Assembly (NCBI GenBank): GCA_047495785.1
Contig: JBLDXI010000007.1
Span: 682,001 to 746,000 of the forward strand
DNA: 64,000 bases
Direction of reading: 5' to 3'
Source: Lepidodermella squamata
Taxonomy: Eukaryota > Gastrotricha
Shown: positions 23,936 to 32,904 of the stretch, one piece after another
Layout of the letters: each line of letters starts with the position of its first letter
Numbering within the stretch: position 1 is the first letter of the stretch
The notes under the pieces: generated by a model
What the model was told of the DNA's origin: nothing
What the model saw: only the letters and a program-made list of their open reading frames with translations
The model's database searches: none
Translations under genes and position numbers: made by a program

Positions 23936-24756
23936 GAGATCTATGCTCTGAAAGACCGGCTGGCTGTTAGGGCAGACGTGCTAAAAATAACCATCATCCT
24001 ACAAAAACGGCTGTGGTAATCTTGTAGAGAATACATTACTGTACTTAGAAACACTGTTTCCGCAAGGTATAACCGCACTTAGGTGAAAGTTTCCCGGGTT
24101 AAACGCTTAAGATCTGCGAAAAACGGCATAAAAATGGCTTGTTTAGGCTTAGCGCATACGTCTAATTGAGCCATATTTAGAAAAAATGACGCCGGCTGCC
24201 TTATTAAATGCTTGAAATGCTATCAGAAAAACACTAACAAAGGTGTCGTCACCGGTGATAAAATGCGGAATTACGGGGATGAAGTTGCGCGCCGGGGAAC
24301 TTGCGGTGCGCGGAGCGGCTACAACGCGAAAACGCGCGGCATCGCGCAGCACGCTTTTCCGTAGCAACAAAATTTTTATTTAAAAAAAATTATTAATATA
24401 ATAAAATAAAAATATTTTTAAAAGGATATTTAATTTTGTGCATAAAAATTTGCGGTAGCACGCGATTTTCCAACGCGCGCGGCGGATGTTCGGTTTTAAA
24501 AAGAACACCCTGTACATGTTTTCTGAATGATTTAATTTTAGCCTGTCTTTATTTCAACTTCGAAGGCGCTGGATCCGGAACTATGTGAGCATGACTAAGT
24601 TTTTACTTTAATTTTCTACTATCGAACAAGTTGTATTTTGGCTCTTTATTTTTCGGTAAGAAATGTATGAGGGTGCCCACTTAGACGTTTAAGGCTTGAT
24701 ATTTTTTACAACACACTCAACACGCAACGGACGTCGAATAAAACACATATATTTGG

Positions 24757-24940
24757 TTAAGGACAGTAAATTTGGCATGGCGAAAGCCTACAGGATGAAT
24801 GCCCGTCTGATCCATTTTATGCATCAGGTCGACTGTGATCCTCCGATTGCAGTGACGCTGTAGGGACCGACTTGATGGTCCGATCGGCGTGGCTCTTCTG
24901 AGCCAAATGCCCCAGTAGGTTAGGGGGGGGGGGGGGGAAT
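24757..24940 (+). repeat. Retroelement 3' end, upstream copy of a direct repeat
   Basis: This segment matches 26293-26440 with about 140 alignable bases. Shared blocks are GTGATC-TCC, GTGACGCTGTAGGG, TTGAT-G-CCGATCGGCG-GGCTC and CCCAGTA-GTTAGGGGGG, and both copies end in a G-run followed by AAT. The G-run here is 15 bases (24923-24937). It probably marks the 3' terminus of an upstream retroelement copy, possibly the Jockey-like element interrupted at 20754. Confidence 0.65.
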
Positions 24941-25152
24941 TTTCTGAGGTTACTGTCGTTACGAACCCGAGTGGTGTTCCTTAGAACGCGCACTCTTGAT
25001 TATTTTCAAACAATTTCTGCTGCTGTTTTTATCGATACGCCAACTTCGTCAGATATTTCCAACAACAAGCTGCTTCAACATCAAGCTGTACGTTATCGAT
25101 CGATACTACTACAAGCGCGCGGCAATCCCATTCATCGATTCAACCACGTGGC

Positions 25153-26139
25153 ATGGCTTCAACAATGAATGCTACTGAAAAATATGCATGGGATTTCTTC
25201 AATGGTTTCTTTCCGGAATACAAAGCAAATCTGATCGAAAAAATTGGTTATTCCAGTATTAGCCGCATCCTTAGGGCGTATGCCTCCTTGCTCGACCTCG
25301 ACCAGGCTGAACGAGACTTCCTACTCGATATGATGGAAGCCGATGAATTTGGAGAAAATCGCTGGATCATCCATGAACGGAACTGCGACGATAAGTCAAC
25401 CCAAACAAGGCCGATTAAGCCGATTGTCCAACTGAATAAGTCAACCGAAACCGAACCGATCGTTCGTGTTAAGCCAAAACGTGTTAAGCCAATCCTACCG
25501 CCTAAGAAAACAAGCGAAACTACTGTTCTACTCCAAACGAATCCGAACTGCGACCGGAAACAACTCTGGTCTAAAATCGTGGCTTCGGCACCGAACGCCA
25601 GCTTCAAGAGCTGTAAGCCAACAGCAGATGGGCTGTCTATTCGTCTCGATTCGAGCGAACAGGCGGCTCAGATCCGATGTCTGGAAAAGATTCCTGGTGC
25701 GAAAATCATTCAAACTGCTAAGCCGAAATACCGAATTGTGTTGACCAACTTCGACACCGATGCTGTATCAACGACTGCGATCAAGGCTGCCTTTGGCGAC
25801 AAGATGACTAAGATGGTCGAACTACGCGGCAAACAAGCTATGTTCGAGCTCAACGACTACGATCTTGCTGAAAATTGCGTGAAAAACGGCCTGATTTGCA
25901 AGCCGTTCATGTTACGATTCCGATGGTTTATTGTCAAGCAATCTGATGTTGTTCAATGTTTCAACTGCCAGCGATATGGCCACCTGGCTCGAAACTGCTC
26001 TGATGAGACGCGATGCTTACGATGTGGTCGCAAACACGACGTGAAGACTTGCTTGCGGGGTGTTCGTTGCTGCAATTGTGGTGGCGAGCACACCGCGAAC
26101 TCGAGGGATTGCCCTCTGCGCCGGCCTTCGGCTGGCTGA
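25153..26139 (+). CDS. Gag-only ORF1 of a second non-LTR retroelement family
   Basis: Predicted 328-residue gag-like protein, fully open. The N-terminal helical part (about 1-75) is followed by a Pro/Lys-rich linker and a folded core (about 130-255). The core contains the PNASFK block that also appears, as PNATFK, in the larger gag at 15410-17494. Three CCHC-type knuckles lie at about residues 268, 287 and 306 (CFNCQRYGHLARNC, CLRCGRKHDVKTC, CCNCGGEHTANSRDC). The stop at 26139 is followed by a short untranslated region, not an endonuclease/RT frame. This gag-without-ORF2 layout resembles HeT-A-type or otherwise non-autonomous elements. Overall similarity to the 694-residue gag is low, so it is a different family. 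Confidence 0.8.
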   Translation: MASTMNATEKYAWDFFNGFFPEYKANLIEKIGYSSISRILRAYASLLDLDQAERDFLLDMMEADEFGENRWIIHERNCDDKSTQTRPIKPIVQLNKSTETEPIVRVKPKRVKPILPPKKTSETTVLLQTNPNCDRKQLWSKIVASAPNASFKSCKPTADGLSIRLDSSEQAAQIRCLEKIPGAKIIQTAKPKYRIVLTNFDTDAVSTTAIKAAFGDKMTKMVELRGKQAMFELNDYDLAENCVKNGLICKPFMLRFRWFIVKQSDVVQCFNCQRYGHLARNCSDETRCLRCGRKHDVKTCLRGVRCCNCGGEHTANSRDCPLRRPSAG

Positions 26140-26440
26140 AACGAAAGTTTCATGGGAAATTGCAATGCAATTTCAAGACGGGTTGGGGGGTAACCTAGTT
26201 GCTCATCCACTCTAAATTTGGGAAAATTTTTAAGGACGGGATAGTTTTGGTCCCAAGGGGCGGGTTCTGGGTCTAAGTGGTGACGGCGGGTGGTTAAGTT
26301 GGTCCCACTTTGGCTACATGATGAATCCGCTGCCAGGTCCGTCTGTGATCTTCCATCACAAGTGACGCTGTAGGGGCAAATTTGATAGCCCGATCGGCGC
26401 GGCTCTGAGCCAAATTCCCCAGTAAGTTAGGGGGGGAATG
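26140..26440 (+). other. 3' untranslated region of gag-only element
   Basis: G-rich non-coding sequence after the gag stop. From 26293 it matches the segment upstream of the same gag (24757-24940) and ends in TTAGGGGGGGAAT. The repeat on both sides of the ORF gives a head-to-tail unit length of about 1.5 kb. Confidence 0.6.
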
Positions 26441-26559
26441 AAAGGCTAGTGCATGTGGCATGAATTAAAAATTCGCTAATTTACTACTTCTAATTAAAAA
26501 ACTAACTAAAAGCTAAAAACCATCGATATGCACTGCATTCGAATAATTGCAAAAAAATT

Positions 26560-26645
26560 GTTTCGTGGCCTGGACTCGAACCCTCGTTTTGTACTTTGCT
26601 GTGTTTTCTAGAAGCACATCCAAAGCCACTCGACCACTGAACACA
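26560..26645 (-). repeat. tRNA-derived SINE or tRNA-like relic
   Basis: On the minus strand a class II (Ser/Leu-like) tRNA half is recognisable. An A-box-like GGTCGAGTGGCTTTGG lies near 26636-26621 and a B-box GGTTCGAGTCC near 26582-26572, followed by AGGCCAC. The spacing of about 50 bases suits a tRNA with a variable arm. The acceptor stem does not close convincingly, so it reads as a tRNA-derived SINE head or decayed tRNA rather than a working gene. Confidence 0.5.
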
Positions 26646-26703
26646 ACACATCAGTAATATTTGAATTGAATATTTATGTATCATTAATAGCCCCACACCT
26701 GTC

Positions 26704-26733
26704 CGAATAGCCCCATCCATGGGGCTATTCGGA
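26704..26733. repeat. Subterminal palindrome CCGAATAGCCCCAT...ATGGGGCTATTCGG
   Basis: A perfect 14-bp inverted repeat around two bases, formed by two head-to-head copies of the GGGGCTATTCGG motif. The same motif recurs at 15001-15013 next to the left inverted repeat and, slightly altered, at about 26814-26825 next to the right one. Confidence 0.75.
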
Positions 26734-26947
26734 ATCCTGGTGCCATTGGAATCAGGACCTTCTGAAACGTGTAAAAATGCAAAAAATCAGGGGGTAATTT
26801 TTTTTCGCCGTCCGGATAGCCCCAACTGACGGTAGTGACAAGTGAAAGGTAATTGGAACGTTTTTATGCGAATGAAGAGGGGAACTTGTCACCCATCAAC
26901 TGCCTGTAACTGACGTGAACAAGCCCGAATCCGAGTTATTCAACGAC

Positions 26948-29019
26948 ACTCACAACTACGGAGTAGTGAGGCGATGCATCCTGCTTTGACTGCTTTGGTT
27001 CAGCTGTTTTCTTCCCTTTCAAAACGAAGAATGTCTACATCTATTGGAGACTAATTAAGCTCCTTAAAAGTGTTACATTTGAAACCCCAGAGCAGATCAG
27101 ATTTGTCTCTAAAAAGCTGCGCTTGCCAAGCAGAACAGATCGCTCCAGTTGCTTCAGAGATCTACCCGTAACTCATCTTGAAGTAGGCGCCTTTTTTGCC
27201 TTCACTTACTCTGAAACTCTGAGAATTATTTTGCATTTGCATTTGCCAATAGATCGGTTTGAAGTGCCGTAAGCATTCCTGATAGCCCTAATTACAGATA
27301 AGATTCCAGCCAAAATGACCAAGTGGATGCGCTTTGTAAATTATACTTCTGCGCATGATTGTTTTCTTTGATAACTATTAGTCCGTGGCATTTTGCTCTT
27401 GTATTGGCATTTTGATCGTAGTATTTCATTAGGAAGTTAGCGCAAAAATCGTGAAATGCCATCCCAATCCCCATCCCAAATGCCCAAACTTGAATGGTGG
27501 GTCAGGTTTTGTCGTATACGAATCAAGCCAATAATTATGTACGAATAGTCGAAAAGCTGTACATATTATGCACATATAGTCGAAAAACTGTACTACATAA
27601 ATATGTACGAACATCCCCTTCGTATCAAAATATCTGCGAATGGAGAAGGAACAAAAAAAACAGATTTTATCAGGCACCCCTCTGACCAATCACGGTATGA
27701 CTAACCCCTATTTTTGCCTGCGTGCTGTCCACGTGAACCGAGGCTTGCGGCCGTAAACTTTCTCTTCTGAGAAAATTCTGTTTCGAACCCAGGACCTCTG
27801 TGCAACCAGTGTTTCAACAAATGGTGATAGTCATGATTCAACTAGACTATACAGAGATACAGAAAAGTATACTTGAGAATGAACTGTTTTACCCTATGAG
27901 TTTACCCTATGGATATTGAGAAAAATAGATAGAATTATCCTAGACTACGCTTAAAGGAAACGAAGGTGAAATAAGGAAGAATAGGATAAATTTGGTTGAT
28001 CTTAAGAATTTAGCCATGATATAACGGAGAAATTGTCTGAAGCGTTTGTGCTCAGCACGCATTCTGGTAGGCGTTGCAACCGCACGGTATCGGATGCGCC
28101 GCAATAATGATGCTATTACCGACGAATACAAAGTAGCTTATACCAGTACCAAGTATTTTATTACCAAGAGCATGAAAGTACTGCCAAACGAGGTCTCTTA
28201 CGTCGCAACACGAACGATGTATGCTAGGAAATTGATAACTACTTTGGCAGTTTTCGTTGCTCAAATTCTCTCACTCAGCTATGTTTCGCTATTTTCTGTA
28301 AAACATGGCCATCAAATGCCCCAGAATGGAATTCAAAAAATTGTGCGCAATTATTTTTAAATGCGATTCTCGAAGTTTGATTGAAAATTTAGGTCACGGG
28401 AAGCTATTGCGAGTATGAGGCTTTATTTTTTCAAAGGCCTTGAAAAGGGGGGTTTTGTAAATGGGACGGGCGGTAATAACGGGTATATGAAGCTATTACG
28501 GAAAATACGGTATTCAAAAATACGGTATTCTGTCGCATGAAATCCGCGGACGACAGCCGAGGGATAGTCACAGTCGTATGCGCACAAAACAATGACACGC
28601 GCGGGCGCTGAGACAGTGTCGCGCGCGGCTAATTTTTATATCAAAGGAAACCAAATTTGCAAAAAACTTGTCCAACTAAGTTTTTAACCAGAAAAATCGT
28701 TATTTTCGACATCAGTTACCCTATTTCCGCGTATTTTCATCGAAATTTGATAATTTAATTATTTTCACCTAGCGAACGGTATGAATAAGTGTTACAGTGA
28801 TAAAACACACCTCAGTGATGCGGCGTGCTACTCTGATCATCGTAGGCTGGTGCTGATGCTGAATTGAAGGCGATGGGGCATTGGAAATGTATCGTTTCTG
28901 AATCAGAAGCGCAATCAGAGTCAGTTGACCCGAAAAAAGGACTTTTGACGGACCCAGGAATTTGATCCAAATATCGGATCTCGCAGTGAATTTTCGGCAG
29001 TTGAAGTGTTAAGGACTTA
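26948..29019. other. Anonymous DNA, no supported gene
   Basis: No frame encodes a recognisable product. A TTCGAACCC box near 27781 on the minus strand looks tRNA-like, but no matching A-box or stem was found. Local CGCG-rich stretches lie near 28600-28630. Confidence 0.4.
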
Positions 29020-29669
29020 CAGGGTGATCCAAAAGTCTATGTAGGTTGCCACATGGTTTATTTTATTAGAATTTATTAAGAAATTAGTGTTTTTTATTAT
29101 TTGAAATAGGTCAAATTGAATCCAAACAAATTGGACCATACCGAATTCGAAAAAAATACGAATACGAATACGAATACGAATGATTTTATTTGACTTCCAC
29201 TCGACTAAGGCGTCTGCGTTTCGAAAAAAAATATTTTGCTTTACTGCTTTAGCATCAAAAATTTATAACCGTCAAGTAAACGTTCAACGCAGTCCTCCAA
29301 GCTTGGAAAGCTGTTCAAGCCTGTTTTGGACGAAAAATTAAGGATAATGAGCAGTGGGTTGGTTCTTTTCATCAAAATTCATTCCAGGATTACGATGACT
29401 CTCATTCTAAACACAAATTGCTGAAAGAAATTGCTCAGCGTTACGCAATGCCTCGGAAGCGCTTCAACGGCACCTTTGAAGAATTGCGCAACGCTTAACA
29501 GCGCGCGCATATTTCTTTGTTGGGAGCTCAGTGTGACTCTAATTTTGGTCGAAAAAAATACGACCAAAATTATATATGTTAAATTATATTTGTCAAATTA
29601 TATGTCAAATTATATAATGAATGAATGACAGTTTTTATTACCTAATACATTGACTTTTGGATCACCCTG
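29020..29669. mobile_element. Mariner-type MITE, 650 bp, TA-flanked
   Basis: CAGGGTGATCCAAAAGTC (29020-29037) is the exact reverse complement of 29652-29669, and the flanks are TA on both sides (29018-29019 and 29670-29671). The inverted repeats and TA duplication are typical of Tc1/mariner-derived elements. The interior has only short open frames and no DDE motif. Confidence 0.85.
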
Positions 29670-29886
29670 TATGAAAAAACAACACTAAGTTTCGTTCATC
29701 GGTATTAAAAGGGTGTGCGTGTTTGTGTCACTTAAACGCGCGCTCGCGCCTTCAGCAAACTGGACAAGTGTGCGCACAAACTCCACACCTGCCACTTATA
29801 ACGCAAACAGTAAACATAAACGCGCTGTACACATAAAGTCACGCGCGTTTACAGGCTAAAGTCATAATCGTCAAAGTGACGCAAAG

Positions 29887-30998
29887 GCATAGAGCTAGTT
29901 TTAAGATAGAGGTCCTACTCCTGACAAAGCCTGTAAACGCCATGGGCACCAGATGTTGTGATGAATCAGCATCGAGTGGTTGGAAAAGTAAACAAATCAG
30001 GTGATTTTTCGATTCCCGATTTCTCATCCATGGTAATTTTCTTGTTAAACAGTTTAGTGGTACCAGATAGTGCTTCAAATGGTGAACACTGTGATTATTT
30101 TTTCGAAATTTTCGGAGCAATGTAAAGCAGTGAAATCGGGAAAAACTATTTCGTGATTTCAAATAAATCGACATTAACTAATTATTACATCGAAATTGAA
30201 GCATGTTTTGAATAGGGTGGGTAATTCTGATCAAGGTCTACATTTTTATGCTTGGAGCGAGCTTGGAAGATTTTTTCCTGATTTTCTATGATTTTATGAA
30301 TTATTCCACTTGGTTTTTTTACATTACAAAACTGGAGGTTGCCCGTTGGATTCTATCCAGAATCTTTGTTGACAGCACGTGCGCCATGTGCACAGGGCGT
30401 GGCTGAACTGAGTCCGGAGCTAGACCAGAGTTCGAATGTAGTAAAAAACTGTAACAGTGACGGGTACTCGCGATCACGGGATCATGACCGACGACCCGAC
30501 TTGTATTAGAGGCAAAACAAATCCCAACAAACTAGGAAACTAAGGCTGTTTTATTATTGCTAAGGCTAGGCTAATTCATGATCTCCAAAAACGGAAGATG
30601 CTAATTTCATGTAAAATTGGGCTTTTTATAGCCAGTTCGTGAAACAGGTGGAGCGCGCGCTGTCAAGCAGCACGCGCCGTACAGATGTGGCTAAAACACT
30701 AAACAAGGCGGTGGCGTCACCGCCACAAAAACCATTCATGCAATGAATAAAAAATTTTAGAAAATCAGAAAAAAATCTTCCAAGCTCGCTCCAAGCATCG
30801 AAATGTAGAGCTTGATCAGATTTACCTAGCCCATTAAAAATACGCTTCAATTTCAATTTTAAATAATGAGCGATCGAAAATCACCTGCTTTGTTTACTTT
30901 TCCAACCACTCGATGCTGATTCATCACAACATCTGGTGCCCATGGCGTTTACAGGCTTTGCCAGGAGTAGGACCTCTATCTTAAAACTAGCTCTATGC
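29887..30998. mobile_element. Long-inverted-repeat (foldback-type) element, about 1.1 kb
   Basis: The left arm begins GCATAGAGCTAGTTTTAAG at 29887 and is mirrored at the right edge ending 30998. About 120 bp of nearly identical arm follow (29887-30010 and 30876-30998), including CATGGGCACCAGATGTTGTG and ATCGAGTGGTTGGAAAAG. A second shared block (about 30180-30310 and 30745-30870) contains TGCTTGGAGCGAGCTTGGAA. The left arm carries roughly 150 extra bases between the blocks. No transposase is encoded. GTGACG motifs flank both outer ends. It adjoins the MULE gene, and long arms are common in Mutator-like elements, so it may be a relative of it. Confidence 0.8.
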
Positions 30999-32587
30999 GC
31001 AAAGATGAACATAACGTCACTTACTCGTTGTGAAACGTCACTTAAATTGTGGGTTGTGTTGGTATTATTGCTTTAATTGCCTTAATTAAATTCAATGGAA
31101 TCACAAAGCGAAGAAAATGAAATGTTGGAGGATGGTCTTCTCATAGAGATTGGCGGTTTTGGCTCTGACGACGGCGACGAAGACGATCACGAAGATGCCG
31201 ACGAAGAAACTGAAAATCAACCAGTTAACGTGAAGAAAAAGCGGACCCATAAGAAATGGGTCTTCGTCGGGACGTTCGAAAACCACGAGTTGGCGCGCGA
31301 TCACGCCTTGGCGATGGCGGCTGAACATGGTTTCAAAGATTGGGCCTATCAGCGGATGACGTATCACAAAGACGGCTCGACGAAGGAGTACTACTACTGT
31401 CCCGTTGGCGGCCGGGGTGGTGGTCGTGCTGGTCGGACGTGTCAAAAGGAAATCCTTTATCATTTTCACGGGGATTCTTTGGACGTGACACTCTACACTA
31501 CTGATTGCGATCACACTGGTCACGCTGATTATGGTCGAGGTTTGCCGGAAAAAGTTGTTCTTTTAATCAAAAAAGTAAATTTGAAAATTTGAAAAAATTT
31601 ATAAAAATTTATAAAAATTTAATTGTTAAAATTTAGGGCTTTGAAAAGTCGAACATTCACAAGCCGGCTGCCATGGAAGACTTCTTGCGAGGCGAGGATG
31701 TTGACTCGATTCCAACAGACAATATCGCCTATGAGCTGAGAAAATTACGAAATGATGGCCAGGCTCGACCGGAGCCATTCACTCTAGGCGATTTCGAGGC
31801 ATTTTCCGCGACGCGGCGGGTAATTCCTGAAGACCCCGATCAGGCCTATGTTCTTCATCTGGACGTTAAACCGAAGACAACCAAAGACAGTAAACAGGAA
31901 TTTCGTATCATTTTGTCGACGCCTCGACTGCTTAAAATGCACGTCTTCAACGGCCCCTTTCACCCCGATGCCACTTACAAGTTGACCTGGATGGGTTTTC
32001 CTGTCTTAGTTGTAGGAACGAGCGATAAAGACAATCATTTTCACCCCACCGCCATGGCCGAGTGCAGCGGCGAAACACACGTCGACTTTCAGCACGTGTT
32101 TGAAGCGGTGAAGAACTCTTATCGCGATGATACAGGTAATTGAGTGATTACGAGTGGTTTATCCGGTGCTTAATCGCTTAATCTCTCTTTCTAGGCGCAC
32201 CAATGGGACAGCCGGCACTCGGTGTGCGCCAAGACCAAGGCCTTTCTGACCTACTTTAAAGCCGAGTGGCTGGACTACGCCCGCCGAGCTTGCTGGTGGG
32301 AGGGCAATGCGCCGGGTTTGCCGTCGACCAATAACGGCATCGAATCTTATATCGACGTTATAAAACGAATGCATACGTTGCGCGAGCGACTTGCCCTGCG
32401 TGAACTGCTGCAGATGATTGCAGAAGAAAGTTTACCTCGCTTTTCTCGCGACCGAAACGAAACTAATGTGAATTGTAAGAAGTTTTCACGAAGCCAACGA
32501 TTACAGTTGAGCATTGGGCGCATTGGGCGCTTAAGTTTGAGGAGTTCTGTGAACCGGCGACGGTCAACAAGCGGAATTCTTCGGCCG

Positions 32588-32735
32588 CGAATTTAAAAAC
32601 CGCGAAAATTAGTCCGCGTGAAAAATTATCCAAGCGAAAATTAAGGCGCGTGAAAAAATGTTTCCGCCAAAATTAGGGCGCGCAATAATTATTTTGTCAA
32701 ATTTGACCCACAAGTGAAAAACCGCGAAACTTGTG
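32588..32735 (+). repeat. CCGCGAAAATT motif cluster, left of the DDE-Ulp1 gene
   Basis: CGCGAATTTAAAAACCGCG-AAAATTA near 32588 is followed by several GCG(T)GAAAA variants up to 32735. The composite motif recurs in the same orientation beyond the other end of the gene (36230-36395). Confidence 0.6.
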
Positions 32736-32904
32736 TGTTTATTAGGAAATCGCTTCGCTATTATATAGACATTCGTCGGTTAAGTATACAAAAATTTGAT
32801 CAGGTAACGAACGTCGTTTAACAGTAGCTCGCAGATTATTTTACACGAGTCGGTGACAATTCGAAAGCAGTATGAGAGAAAGATTTAGAAGATCGATTTT
32901 TGAT

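Larger units (their letters stand above)
20754..24512. mobile_element. TA-flanked DNA transposon with 29-bp inverted repeats, no transposase
   Basis: The first 29 bases (20754-20782, starting CAGGGTGTTCTTTTTAAAAC) are the exact reverse complement of 24484-24512, and both ends are flanked by TA (20752-20753 and 24513-24514). A TA duplication is the mark of Tc1/mariner-type insertion. GC-rich subterminal segments with many CGCG steps lie just inside each end. No frame resembles a DDE transposase, so it is non-autonomous. It contains a cluster of CTTAGTAAGGA motifs (21660-21960) and three tandem repeats of about 355 bp (22850-23930). It landed in the untranslated tail of the Jockey-like element. 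Confidence 0.88.
14912..26947. mobile_element. 12-kb block bounded by long inverted terminal repeats
   Basis: The terminal 29 bases at 14912-14940 (starting GTCGTTGAATAACTCGG) match the reverse complement of 26919-26947 with one mismatch. The pairing continues inward with gaps: GTCAGTTACA at 14955-14964 and 26905-26914, then ACCGTCA-TTGGGG-CTAT-CGGACG on both sides. Copies of GGGGCTATTCGGA lie subterminally at both ends. No transposase specific to this element is seen; the interior is filled with retroelements and another DNA transposon. The simplest reading is a non-autonomous or gutted DNA transposon that became a landing pad. A composite mobile unit is an alternative. No target duplication was found. 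Confidence 0.7.

Noticed and set aside
27770-27810. Possible tRNA on the minus strand (TTCGAACCC box)
   Set aside because: No matching A-box at proper spacing and no acceptor stem could be drawn.
29379-29628. Open frames inside the mariner-type MITE as a transposase remnant
   Set aside because: No DDE or helix-turn-helix motif could be recognised on either strand.
32475-32506. Possible 32-bp GT-AG intron in the MULE gene
   Set aside because: Removing it keeps a plausible frame, but 32 bp is shorter than the other introns here and the gene is already broken; a simple frameshift is equally likely.
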